A stretch of DNA of 64,000 bases from Aureispira sp. CCB-E (GCF_031326345.1 NZ_CP133671.1:4092001-4156000), one strand, 5' to 3'; shown: positions 25,766-34,567, numbered from the stretch's first letter. Made by a program: numbers and translations. Notes: generated by a model not told the origin, from the letters alone.

Positions 25766-25853
25766 GTGTGCTTTTTAGCTTCTTTTAACTCCCCAGTTAA
25801 GTTTCTCAAAAAGAAAAATAGAAAGCATTGTTTTAATCCTCAATATTTAATTT

Positions 25854-28775
25854 ATGAACTCCTTCAACTATTTTTTCACCGCTATAGTGGCATTATTTCT
25901 GCACGTCAATGCTAGTCATGCGCAAACCATTCAGCAACCTTTGCAACTGAGCTATATAGAATTGGATAGTCTTTTGCCTACTTATTACAACAAAGGCACT
26001 TACAAAAAAGCAATTCCTATTGTACAAATAGCCATCAAGAAAGCGGAAAAAGATTTTGGTCGGCAAGATTCTGTGTTTGCCAATTACATTCAATGGGGAG
26101 GGCTTCTTTATACAAAAATCGGTCAACTAGATACTGCTCTCATGCTTAGCATTCAAGCTAAAAATATTCATGAAAAAATTTTTGGAAAAGAACATTTTAA
26201 GTTCGCTTTATCGCTCAACAATTTAGCTGCTTTATATTCAGAAATGGGAAACGTTGATTTAGCACTACCTCTTTTAATTCAAGCTAAGAATATTTGGGCA
26301 AAAGCACGAGGAACAGATCATCCAGATTTTGCCTATGCACTCAATAATTTGGCCCTCTTTCATTCTGATATGGGGAATTTTGACTTAGCGCTACCGCTCT
26401 TAATTCAAGCCAAAGATATTTTCAAAAAAGCCCTAGGAGAAGAACACTCTCAGTACGCTATGTCCCTCAATGGTCTTGCTTTTTTATATCAAAATATAGG
26501 AGATGTCGATTCAGCTCTGCCTCTTTTGCTTCAAGCTAAAAGTATTTTCAAAAAAACTTTAGGAGAAGAACACCCTGAATTTGCTGTATTTTTAAACAAC
26601 TTGGCTAATCTATATTCAGAAATAGGTATTTTTGACTTGGCATTGCCTAGTTTAGTTCAAGCTACAAATATCTTTCAAAAAACGCTTGGAAAAGAACACT
26701 CAAAATTTGCACTTTCCCTTGATAATCTGGCTAATTTGCACTCTAGTATGGGAAATTTTGATTTGGCACTACCACTCCTTATTCAATCTAAAAATATTTT
26801 TCAAAAAACGCTTGGGAAAAAACATACTCGATTTAGTATGTCTCTTAATAATTTGGTGGATTTGTATCTCCAAATGGAAAATTTTGATTTGGCTTGGAAG
26901 GTGCTACAACAAGCTATGAATTCTAGTTTGGGCACTTCCCTAAAGCATACCTTCAGTCAAGAGTGGTCAGAAAATGTGATTGCAACATCTTTTCATTCCA
27001 ATGAACACATTGATAACATGATTACTTCTTTAGAGCATGCCTATTGGTTCTTGGAAAAAGATACTAGAATTGAGCATCGTACATCCAAACAAATTATAGT
27101 GGCAGATTTAGCTTTTACTCTATTATCAAAAGCCAGAAATCGAGTTTTCAACGAAAAAGACAAATTGCGAATGCTCGCAAAAAGTGACGATTGGTTACAA
27201 AGAAGCCTGCATTTGCTATCCCCTTCAAAAGATAATGAAAGGGCATTTCATCTTAGCGACCAAAACAAATCGGTGCTACTTTTGCAAGCCACTAGGTCAG
27301 AAAATGCTTATCACTTGGGTGAACTACCCAAATCTCTTATCAGAATATCCAAAGAAATACTCCGAAAACAAAGCGAACTTCAAGCTAAGTTAATGGAAAA
27401 ACGTTCTGCAAAAGAAAAAGATAGCCTTTTAAACGAATTAAATCAGATTAACCAAGAAATTAGTGATTTTGAAAAAATGCTTGAAGAAAAGTTTCCTAAA
27501 TATCACAAATTAAAGTATCAGCCAAACGATGCCAAAGTCTCCGACATCCAATCGCTTTTAGATAAACATACGGCTTTATTACAGTATGTGATTAGCGACT
27601 CTTTGGTACACATTTTTTTAGTAGATAAACAAGAAGTACGTTGGGAAAAATCATTGATTAGTCGCTCCAAATTAAAAGAACAGATCAGCATTTTGCACAA
27701 CTCCTTGAGTACGTATACCCCAATGACTCAAGAAGAACATGCTTACCAAAACTACACCCAAACCGCACATTGGTTTTATCAACACCTTATCGCTCCTGTA
27801 TTACAAAATAAGCCTAACATTTGCAACTTAATCGTTGTTAGTGATGGAGAATTAGGGCATCTACCATTCGAAGTTTTTCTAAAAACTTCCGCTTCAAAAA
27901 CGTTTATAGATTATCATAACCTTGATTATTTGGTGAATCATTATAACATTTCGTACAACCATTCTGCTGCTCTTTGGAGAGAGAACAAGGAAGCCCCTAC
28001 TCCTATGAATAATGGTCAAATTTTAGCTGTTGCTGCCAATTATAACATTCGGCTATCTTCTAAAACAGCAAACACAAGACTCCCTTCAAATCAATTACTT
28101 AGAAAAGGACTACCTCCACTTCCTTCCGCCCGTAAGGAAGTAGAAACACTACAAAAACAATATCGAGGCTTTTTTGCTTTTGATAGCATTGCTTCTGAAA
28201 AAATAGTCAAGGAAAAAGCAAGTGAGTATGCCATTCTACATTTTGCGGTTCATGGAATTTTAGATAACAAAAGACCTGTTCTTTCTTCATTAGCATTTAC
28301 AGAAGATAATGACAGCATAGAGTCTAATTTTTGGCAAGCACACGAAATATCAAAAATGCAGCTCAATGCCAATCTTGTAGTACTTTCTGCTTGTCAAACA
28401 GGTTATGGAAAGTTTGAAAAAGGAAATGGTGTAGCTTCTCTAGCCAGAGCGTTTATGTACGCAGGTGCTTCTGCTTTGATTGTTTCTCTTTGGCAAGTCA
28501 ACGATTACATTACATCTGAAATTATGAAGAACTTATATAAAAATTTGGCAAACGGTATACCCAAAGACCAAGCACTTCGACAAGCTAAATTGCAATACAT
28601 GGATTCGGTTGAAGGTTCTTTAGCCCATCCTTCCTTTTGGTCTCCTTTTATTATGATTGGAAATACCGCCCCTTTATCCATCAAAAAGAAAAACAACTTT
28701 ACTTTTTATTGGGGTACTGGACTTCTAGGTTTACTGTTGGCTGCTGGGCTCTTCTTGGTAAAAAAATCGAAGTAA
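25854..28775 (+). CDS. exported TPR-CHAT protein (caspase-like protease) with C-terminal membrane anchor
   Basis: A signal peptide (to about SHAQ, residue 24) is followed by seven or so tetratricopeptide repeats of the 42-residue kinesin-light-chain type (about 60-345; repeated LNNLA-LYSEMGNFDLALPLL-QAKNIFKK). After a coiled-coil linker (about 480-560) comes a C-terminal CHAT domain with the dyad H800 (ILHFAVHG) and C847 (VVLSACQTG), then GVASLARAFMYAGASALIVSLWQVND. The protein ends in a transmembrane helix (about 948-967) and KKSK. CHAT proteases are caspase relatives used in several bacterial immune systems. Here the topology puts the protease in the periplasm or on the surface, TPRs first. 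The target is unknown. Confidence 0.85.
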   Translation: MNSFNYFFTAIVALFLHVNASHAQTIQQPLQLSYIELDSLLPTYYNKGTYKKAIPIVQIAIKKAEKDFGRQDSVFANYIQWGGLLYTKIGQLDTALMLSIQAKNIHEKIFGKEHFKFALSLNNLAALYSEMGNVDLALPLLIQAKNIWAKARGTDHPDFAYALNNLALFHSDMGNFDLALPLLIQAKDIFKKALGEEHSQYAMSLNGLAFLYQNIGDVDSALPLLLQAKSIFKKTLGEEHPEFAVFLNNLANLYSEIGIFDLALPSLVQATNIFQKTLGKEHSKFALSLDNLANLHSSMGNFDLALPLLIQSKNIFQKTLGKKHTRFSMSLNNLVDLYLQMENFDLAWKVLQQAMNSSLGTSLKHTFSQEWSENVIATSFHSNEHIDNMITSLEHAYWFLEKDTRIEHRTSKQIIVADLAFTLLSKARNRVFNEKDKLRMLAKSDDWLQRSLHLLSPSKDNERAFHLSDQNKSVLLLQATRSENAYHLGELPKSLIRISKEILRKQSELQAKLMEKRSAKEKDSLLNELNQINQEISDFEKMLEEKFPKYHKLKYQPNDAKVSDIQSLLDKHTALLQYVISDSLVHIFLVDKQEVRWEKSLISRSKLKEQISILHNSLSTYTPMTQEEHAYQNYTQTAHWFYQHLIAPVLQNKPNICNLIVVSDGELGHLPFEVFLKTSASKTFIDYHNLDYLVNHYNISYNHSAALWRENKEAPTPMNNGQILAVAANYNIRLSSKTANTRLPSNQLLRKGLPPLPSARKEVETLQKQYRGFFAFDSIASEKIVKEKASEYAILHFAVHGILDNKRPVLSSLAFTEDNDSIESNFWQAHEISKMQLNANLVVLSACQTGYGKFEKGNGVASLARAFMYAGASALIVSLWQVNDYITSEIMKNLYKNLANGIPKDQALRQAKLQYMDSVEGSLAHPSFWSPFIMIGNTAPLSIKKKNNFTFYWGTGLLGLLLAAGLFLVKKSK

Positions 28776-28810
28776 CACAACAAGGTTCGTCCCTAATATT
28801 ATCACTACAA

Positions 28811-30307
28811 TTACCCCTCTTGTAATTCTTTTTTAGGGTATAATTTTGAAAAGAACCAGCCTACAATCATTGCTATTAAAAATGAAGGTGCCAAAACATC
28901 GAGTTTCTCAAAATAAGGCCCAATGCCAGCTATATTCGCAACTACAAACTTAAAAAATGGTACACAGAGGAAGCCCGTTATCATTGAAGCAATAGCCCCT
29001 GCCTCTGAGTACCCTTTCCAAAACAGAGACAAAATAATAACAGGACAAAAAGAAGCCGCTATCCCCGACCATCCAAATATAACCATCCAAAAAACAGTTC
29101 GATTAGGAGAATTAACAGCAATAACTAAAGCTATTATCAAAGCAAGAATAGCCATTAAGAAAGTTACTCTCCTTGATATTTTTGTCAATGCTTCATCAGG
29201 GATTTCAGGATTAAATATTTTTTGGTAGAAATCTCTAGTAATTGCACTAGAAGCAATAATTAGCAGAGAATCAATCGTGGACATTATCGCAGAAAGAACC
29301 ACAGCAACATAAATTGCAACCAATACATAAGGCAAAAAGTTTTCTGTCATAATAGACAATACATCTTCCCCTGCATTTCCTAATACAAGTTCAGGATCTT
29401 GACCACTCTCCGTGAATAGTATTCTTGCTAAAATTCCAATTGTTACAGCCGCAGCATCTGTTAATAAGGTGAAAATTATTGCTACCCATTTTCCCTTATC
29501 TATCTCCGCTTCGTCCTTAATTGACATAAAACGAACGTATACTTGAGGAGATCCCAAAAAACCTAAGCCAATCATAGCAAAGCCCAGCATAGTAGCAACG
29601 TTCATCCAAACATCATCGCTTGTCCCCCATATATTGGTCAAAGCAGGATCTATACTATTTAGGCTATTGATAATTCCTGCGCTCCCATCCATCGAAAAAT
29701 AAACGACTACCGGTAGTAATAACAATCCAAAAAACATCAAAAGCCCTTGAAATAAATCCGACCATACTGCTGCTACAAATCCTCCAATAAAGATATAAGT
29801 CAATACAATAAAGAAACCAAGAATTGCTCCTGTGTAATAGTTCATACCGAGCATCGACTCAAACGCTTTCCCTGTGACATCTATTTGAGAGCTCACGTAG
29901 ATGATAACAAAAATTGAAAGAATTGTTGAGGCTAAAACTCGAAGTGTTTTTGTTTTTGCTTTAAAATGTTCCTCCAAATAATCAGGAATTGTAATTGCGT
30001 GATAGGCATCTGTTTTCCTTTTAAATCGTTTGGCCATCAAACCCCAAGATATTGCTACACCCAAAACTTCTCCAACAACGACCCAATAAGTCGATAAACC
30101 AGAAATAGCTCCCATTCCTGTCAAACCTATCAATAGCCACCCTGACTCGCCTGTTGCTCTAGCTGAAAAAGCAACCGCCCAAAATCCCATATTTTTTCCA
30201 CCTACATAAAAATCACTCATACTTTTCACTCTGCGAGAGGCAAAGTATCCAATAAGAAATAAAATAATGACATAAAGCCCTAAGGCTATCAATTTAGAAA
30301 TTTCCAT
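28811..30307 (-). CDS. sodium:solute symporter (SSS family, PutP-like)
   Basis: The 498-residue protein has about 13 membrane helices in the SSS arrangement. The N-terminal FYVGGKNMGFWAVAFSARATGESGWLLIGLTG is close to sodium/proline symporters, and the sodium-site helix VVLSAIMSTIDSLLIIASSAITRDFY is typical. It lies 93 bp downstream of the decarboxylase on the same strand and is probably co-transcribed. Given that neighbourhood it could import cysteine, a sulfinate or export/import an osmolyte such as taurine; family membership alone supports proline or a related amino acid. No odd features. Confidence 0.85.
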   Translation of the reverse strand: MEISKLIALGLYVIILFLIGYFASRRVKSMSDFYVGGKNMGFWAVAFSARATGESGWLLIGLTGMGAISGLSTYWVVVGEVLGVAISWGLMAKRFKRKTDAYHAITIPDYLEEHFKAKTKTLRVLASTILSIFVIIYVSSQIDVTGKAFESMLGMNYYTGAILGFFIVLTYIFIGGFVAAVWSDLFQGLLMFFGLLLLPVVVYFSMDGSAGIINSLNSIDPALTNIWGTSDDVWMNVATMLGFAMIGLGFLGSPQVYVRFMSIKDEAEIDKGKWVAIIFTLLTDAAAVTIGILARILFTESGQDPELVLGNAGEDVLSIMTENFLPYVLVAIYVAVVLSAIMSTIDSLLIIASSAITRDFYQKIFNPEIPDEALTKISRRVTFLMAILALIIALVIAVNSPNRTVFWMVIFGWSGIAASFCPVIILSLFWKGYSEAGAIASMITGFLCVPFFKFVVANIAGIGPYFEKLDVLAPSFLIAMIVGWFFSKLYPKKELQEG

Positions 30308-30400
30308 AAGTTGAGTTATTTATTGGTGAAAGCAATTGTTGAAAATATTTTATTTTTTGTCTAAATACTCCAACAATTGCTTAATAGGATTTCACTAAAA

Positions 30401-31786
30401 TTAAGTTGTTGCCTCCAAACTGAATAAATTGTGATTGACGGCTACAAATTGCTCTAGTTTCTCAAAGAAATTTAAAATATCTTGATGGTCATTTTGAGCA
30501 TTAATTGTTACTAATCGTATAAACTCATCTCCTTGAAAAGTACCATAACCTACTAGTAACTCTGAGTGTTCGTACAATAACGTACAAATATCACGCGCAG
30601 GAATTCCCTTATAGTTAAAACAAATAGCAATCGAATTGTCATAACTATACATTTCGTAATCTTTATGATTACGAACATATTCACGAGCGGTATCTGCCAA
30701 GGCAAACTGATGATCTACAATTTTCTCTAAACCTGATGTTCCTACGCTTTTCCAAAGCGTCCAGAATTTTAGAGCATCGTTTCTTCGTCCGCATTGTAAA
30801 GACGTTTTTCCTAAATTAAATTCATCGTGATCTGTTTGATACAAATAACTAGCATCATTAGAGAAAGAATTGTATAGGTGCTTTTTATCTTTTGCAACTA
30901 TAATGGAGCAAGACAATGGAGTGCCTATCATTTTATGTGCATTAAAACTAAACGAATCAACCAATTCGATTCCATCGATCAAATGCCTATACTTTTTGCT
31001 AAACAAGGTAGAGCCGCAGTACGCTCCATCAACGTGAAGCCACATATTATATTTTTTGCAAATTTCGCTCACAGGGCGAATTGGGTCAAAAGCTCCCAAC
31101 ACAGTAGTACCAGCAGTTAGGTTTACCATAATTGGGATGCCTCCATTTTGCACATCTTGCTCTATTTGTTCTTTCAAGCTAGTAACATCTAGTTCTCCTT
31201 TTTCGTTGGTAGGAATATAGCGAACATTGTCTCGACCTATCCCACAGAAAGCTGCGTTTTTAGGAATGCTATAATGCGATTCTTTTGAGGTATAAACCAT
31301 CATTTTTTGTTGAACACCTTGATATTTCACAGTAGCAATGGCTGCATCTCTAGCCATCAACATAGACATAAAATTAGTCATAGACCCTCCTGGCACTAGA
31401 GTGCCGTCTGCATTTTTGTCCCAACCTATCATATCGCACACTTCTCTTAAGATAACCTTTTCTACCCCAATCTGTGGACCAGCCGCTTTATAAGTATACA
31501 TGCTGTTATTCAAAATCACAGATAGCAATTCTCCTAAAATAGCTTTGTCATTTCTACCACCAAACAATTGATTAAAAAAGCCATTCGTTGCCGTTCTTGG
31601 CGAAGCAAAAACCAACTCCTTTACTATTTTTTCAAATTCATCTTCATCCAAAGGAGTATCCTTAAGCGATAAATCAAGTGTCTTAAATAGTTCAGAAGAT
31701 GGGATATATTGAGTGACAGGATTTTCCTTTTCGTCCTTCAAGAGGTCATTTGTTATTCTTTGAAATAAATCAAGTGTATTTTTCAT
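30401..31786 (-). CDS. PLP-dependent decarboxylase, probably cysteine sulfinate decarboxylase
   Basis: This is a group II decarboxylase with the full signature: FFNQLFGGRN, PGGSMTNF, H171 in TSKESHYSI (stacks on PLP), HVDGAY (D253 binds the pyridine) and K285 in FSFNAHKMIGTPLSCS (Schiff base). ATNGFFNQLF, ASYLYQTD and QCGRRNDALKFWTLWK match animal CSAD/GAD enzymes closely. Specificity between cysteine sulfinate, aspartate and glutamate cannot be read from motifs. A cysteine dioxygenase encoded divergently 161 bp away makes cysteine sulfinate the best candidate, giving hypotaurine. It is first in a putative operon with the symporter. Confidence 0.8.
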   Translation of the reverse strand: MKNTLDLFQRITNDLLKDEKENPVTQYIPSSELFKTLDLSLKDTPLDEDEFEKIVKELVFASPRTATNGFFNQLFGGRNDKAILGELLSVILNNSMYTYKAAGPQIGVEKVILREVCDMIGWDKNADGTLVPGGSMTNFMSMLMARDAAIATVKYQGVQQKMMVYTSKESHYSIPKNAAFCGIGRDNVRYIPTNEKGELDVTSLKEQIEQDVQNGGIPIMVNLTAGTTVLGAFDPIRPVSEICKKYNMWLHVDGAYCGSTLFSKKYRHLIDGIELVDSFSFNAHKMIGTPLSCSIIVAKDKKHLYNSFSNDASYLYQTDHDEFNLGKTSLQCGRRNDALKFWTLWKSVGTSGLEKIVDHQFALADTAREYVRNHKDYEMYSYDNSIAICFNYKGIPARDICTLLYEHSELLVGYGTFQGDEFIRLVTINAQNDHQDILNFFEKLEQFVAVNHNLFSLEATT

Positions 31787-31802
31787 CAGAAAAAAGTTTA
31801 AA

Positions 31803-31898
31803 TCACTAAAAAATTAAGTTTTTTTAGTGAAAATCAATTTAACTATTATTTTAGATTGGCAAATTTAGAAAAAATATCTGTTTTTTTTGCTATTTTTG
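31803..31898. promoter_or_regulatory. divergent promoter region with A/T palindrome (decarboxylase / cysteine dioxygenase)
   Basis: TCACTAAAAAA (31803-31813) pairs with TTTTTTAGTGA (31820-31830), a perfect 11-bp inverted repeat around six bases. A minus-strand -7 element TAAATTTG lies at 31867-31860 for the decarboxylase and a plus-strand TATTTTTG at 31891-31898 for the dioxygenase, so the two promoters are back to back. No good -33 box was found for either. An AT-rich palindrome at this position is a reasonable operator for the Lrp/AsnC-type regulator encoded just downstream. Confidence 0.5.
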
Positions 31899-31947
31899 GC
31901 GAAATGCAACTTTTAGTCAGCTACAAAAAAATTACAACTAATTTAAT

Positions 31948-32484
31948 ATGAATCATATCACTACTATTGCACAACTAACCCAAATTTTAGATCAAGCTTC
32001 TCCTGCTGAATGTTCAAAAATCATGAAAAGAATCAGGATAGATACCTCTGAATTGGAACATTGTGCAACATGGTCTGATCAATCTTACACCCGAAATTGT
32101 TTGGCTAGAAATAAAAAATATGAGTTAATTCTATTGTGTTGGGATATTGGAGCCAAAACACCAATACACGACCACGGTGGGAAAGATTGTTGGGTCTATC
32201 AAATACAAGGAACAATACAAGAAACTCGATACCAAGCATTCAATTTACGATTAAAAGAAACCCATCAGATGACATTATCTGCTCAAAAACTAACCTATAT
32301 GAATGACAGCATGGGATATCATGCTCTAGAAAACATTGCCAACCAACGAGCAATGACACTTCACATCTATGTATCCCCGATTGATGTTTGCGAAGTATTT
32401 AATACACAAAAAGGTTGCTTTGAAACAAAAAAAATGTCTTACCATACCCATCAAGAAAAGAACACGAGTATGTTAGTTTCTTAA
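31948..32484 (+). CDS. cysteine dioxygenase type I, with Cys-Tyr cofactor pair
   Basis: This is a cupin enzyme that oxidises L-cysteine to cysteine sulfinate with Fe(II) and O2. Iron ligands are H74 and H76 (PIHDHGG) and H125 (GYHALEN). Substrate residues Y47 and R49 (SYTRN) correspond to rat Y58 and R60. C81 and Y141 (LHIYVSP) match rat C93 and Y157, which form a thioether cofactor in mammals. Most bacterial CDOs have glycine at the first position, so this one looks eukaryote-like. The 178-residue length is normal. It is divergent from the decarboxylase and upstream of the Lrp-type gene. Confidence 0.9.
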   Translation: MNHITTIAQLTQILDQASPAECSKIMKRIRIDTSELEHCATWSDQSYTRNCLARNKKYELILLCWDIGAKTPIHDHGGKDCWVYQIQGTIQETRYQAFNLRLKETHQMTLSAQKLTYMNDSMGYHALENIANQRAMTLHIYVSPIDVCEVFNTQKGCFETKKMSYHTHQEKNTSMLVS

Positions 32485-32648
32485 ACAAATATTTTGTCTT
32501 TAGATTGCAAAACATTCTCTACTCACTTGCCTAATTTTTTTTCTTTTTGATTACCTTTAATAGTCGTTTGCAGTTTAAATAGTGATTTTCTACTGAAACT
32601 CAGACAAGTTTTACGGATTGTTCATCTAAAGAAAATATTTTACTATTA

Positions 32649-33125
32649 ATGAATCAGATTGATTTAAAAATTCTTGATATGCTTCAAAGCAATTCTGGTA
32701 GAACAGCCAAAGAAATGGCAACAGAATTGTCTTTAACCACTACTCCCGTTTACGAACGCATCAAGAAATTAGAAAAAGCAGGATATATTAAACAATATGT
32801 TGCTTTGCTGAATACAGATTTGCTTCATAAAAACATTATTGTTTTTATGAACATCACTATCAAAGACCATTATAAAGAAGTACGAGATAAGTTCGTAAAA
32901 AGTATGGAATCTCTAGATGAAGTATCTGAGTTTTATCACACATCGGGAAGTTTTGACTTTTTGGCTAAAGTGAGGTTTGCAAATATTAAAGAGTATAGAG
33001 ATTTTTTAGTCAATGAAGTTGCAGCTATTCGAAACATCAGCGACATTGATAGCCAAATTGTTTTAGAAGAAATCAAGTACTCGACAAAAGTCAAACTTAG
33101 CGGTTTGAACAAAGAAAAAGAATAG
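32649..33125 (+). CDS. Lrp/AsnC-family transcription regulator
   Basis: An N-terminal winged helix-turn-helix (IDLKILDMLQSNSGRTAKEMATELSLTTTPVYERIKKLEKAGYI, described by residues 4-48) is followed by a RAM ligand domain ending near 145 with the VSEFYHTSGSFDFLAKV beta-hairpin. The family binds amino acids and controls their metabolism. Its place directly after cysteine dioxygenase suggests it responds to cysteine or a derivative and acts on the palindrome between the two divergent enzymes. A strong terminator follows. Confidence 0.92.
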   Translation: MNQIDLKILDMLQSNSGRTAKEMATELSLTTTPVYERIKKLEKAGYIKQYVALLNTDLLHKNIIVFMNITIKDHYKEVRDKFVKSMESLDEVSEFYHTSGSFDFLAKVRFANIKEYRDFLVNEVAAIRNISDIDSQIVLEEIKYSTKVKLSGLNKEKE

Positions 33126-33150
33126 AAATTGGCAATTATCAATTGATTGA

Positions 33151-33187
33151 AAGTGGTTCAAGGTTGTTCTTGAGCCACTTTTTTTTT
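33151..33187 (+). terminator. rho-independent terminator after the Lrp-type gene
   Basis: AAGTGGTTCAAG (33151-33162) pairs with CTTGAGCCACTT (33169-33180), one G-U pair, followed by a run of T to 33187. It closes the dioxygenase-regulator unit. Confidence 0.88.
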
Positions 33188-33385
33188 AACAGTTGTTTCA
33201 GCAATGTTCCCTAGACTCTAGAAATACTTGCTTCATATTCAATCTAGAAAAAGAAAATAAAACCCGAAAATAAAACAACAAGGTGCTAGGAGCCTAACTC
33301 CCAACACCGTTTTAATTCTAACCATAATACAGTCCTTTTTTACTACAAAGCTATTTGCGACTAAGTACTGTAATTATCGGTCTGT

Positions 33386-33697
33386 TCATTCTATCGGTGC
33401 ATGATTGATCTTACTCAAATCTTCCAAAATATCAAAGGTATATTCTGTAATATCAGTTATACCAATGGCATTTAATCTTTTGATATGCATCTCTTTGTAC
33501 TTAGTTAAATAATCTAAATTTTTGAACAAATAAGTTGACCCATAATGACTTGTCCCTTCTTCATGCGTCCATATTTTCCAAATAATACCTTCTTCTTTTG
33601 CTATACTCTCTGCCAACTGCTTGTTGCCTTCTATGAATTCTTCCGTTATTGGACCATTATATTTCAAATGTAAATCCCAAATTTTCTGTTTACTCAT
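33386..33697 (-). CDS. YdhR-like monooxygenase family protein
   Basis: The 103-residue protein matches the YdhR pattern: IWDLHLKYNGPITEEF, LAESIAKEEGIIWKIWTH, STYLFKNLDYLTKY, HIKRLNAIGITDI and a closing FDILEDLSKINHA. These dimeric ferredoxin-like proteins are annotated as putative monooxygenases; the substrate is unknown. The ATG at 33697 is preferred to an in-frame upstream start because the added residues are not family-like and would overlap the upstream gene. It is the second gene of a two-gene minus-strand unit under an HxlR-type divergent regulator, so it may answer to a reactive or aromatic compound. Confidence 0.85.
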   Translation of the reverse strand: MSKQKIWDLHLKYNGPITEEFIEGNKQLAESIAKEEGIIWKIWTHEEGTSHYGSTYLFKNLDYLTKYKEMHIKRLNAIGITDITEYTFDILEDLSKINHAPIE

Positions 33698-33708
33698 TGT
33701 ATTAATTT

Positions 33709-34098
33709 TTAATTGTTTGGTTGTTGATTTCGTCTCAGATTGATAAAACACAGAATAGAGAAAAAACTAAAAAATGCAGGGTCCGACCATCCAAGTCCAT
33801 AAAAAACGCCTATGTACACAGCATAAAGCGTTATTACGACTCCTAAAATATTTGTCCATAACAATCCTGTTAAGATCTTCTTTGCATAAACGCTTTTTTC
33901 TTCTACATCCCTAAATAAAAAAGAGATTGCTGCAATTCCCATTAAGAAAATGGTTGTATGCTGAGATAGGAAAACGCTATACTCATCATTCAGTTGAAGG
34001 CCATAGTAAGGCCATAATAAATTAGGAATACAAAATAAACCCAATCCAAAAATTGCGTAAACCATTCCATGAATGGTCAAAAATGTTTTGTTGCTCAT
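33709..34098 (-). CDS. four-helix integral membrane protein, DUF4345-like
   Basis: The 129-residue protein (start ATG 34098) has four hydrophobic helices: a first GMVYAIFGLGLFCIPN, then HTTIFLMGIAAISFL, LLWTNILGVVITLYAVYIG, and PAFFSFFSILCF. Charged loops sit between. It resembles the DUF4345-type small membrane proteins often encoded near HxlR or MarR genes; I am not sure of the family. It ends 11 bp before the YdhR-like gene starts, so the two are co-transcribed. Confidence 0.65.
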   Translation of the reverse strand: MSNKTFLTIHGMVYAIFGLGLFCIPNLLWPYYGLQLNDEYSVFLSQHTTIFLMGIAAISFLFRDVEEKSVYAKKILTGLLWTNILGVVITLYAVYIGVFYGLGWSDPAFFSFFSILCFINLRRNQQPNN

Positions 34099-34122
34099 GA
34101 TTCTTTTTTTTAATTTATAGTT

Positions 34123-34130
34123 CAAATGTA
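34123..34130 (-). promoter_or_regulatory. -7 promoter element of the membrane protein/YdhR unit
   Basis: Minus-strand TACATTTG is an exact TAnnTTTG match 25 bp upstream of the ATG at 34098. No convincing -33 box was seen. Confidence 0.5.
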
Positions 34131-34172
34131 GATCAAATAGTTTACTTTTGATACTAACTTAAAAAAAACTAC

Positions 34173-34192
34173 TAGTTTCCTTTAGGAAACTA
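34173..34192. promoter_or_regulatory. candidate HxlR operator palindrome
   Basis: TAGTTTCC-TTTA-GGAAACTA is a perfect 8-bp inverted repeat with a four-base spacer. It lies in the divergent gap, 15 bp before the HxlR-type start and 43 bp behind the -7 element of the opposing unit. Symmetry and position fit autoregulation plus control of the divergent genes. Confidence 0.65.
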
Positions 34193-34207
34193 ATAATCAA
34201 TATTATA

Positions 34208-34567
34208 ATGAGAATTAAGCAACACGATGATCTATCACAGGAGTGTGTCCGAGATTTAAAAGCTATTAAGGATACCATGGAATTACTTTCAGGCAAATGG
34301 AAAATACAAATCATAGGAGCATTGATACGCAGTGGTACACTGAGATTTATGCAGTTGAAAAGAATTTTGGATGGGATTGCTCCTAAAAAATTATCCAATG
34401 ACCTACAGGAGCTTGAAATGAACAAACTAATTTCTCGCACTGTAAAAGATACCAAACCTATTACGGTTGAATATGCCATTACAGAACATGGAAAGACCTT
34501 AAATAATTTAATAGTAGAAATTATTGACTGGGGAATACATCATCGAAAAGAGATTTTCAAGAAATAA
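34208..34567 (+). CDS. HxlR-family winged-helix regulator
   Basis: The 119-residue protein has the HxlR core: MELLSGKWKIQIIGALIRSGTLRFMQLKR, GIAPKKLSNDLQELEMNKLISRTV, and YAITEHGKTL. A single cysteine at position 13 (SQEC) is where redox-sensing members of the family carry theirs, so thiol or quinone sensing is possible. It is divergent from the membrane protein/YdhR unit with a palindrome between. Confidence 0.92.
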   Translation: MRIKQHDDLSQECVRDLKAIKDTMELLSGKWKIQIIGALIRSGTLRFMQLKRILDGIAPKKLSNDLQELEMNKLISRTVKDTKPITVEYAITEHGKTLNNLIVEIIDWGIHHRKEIFKK

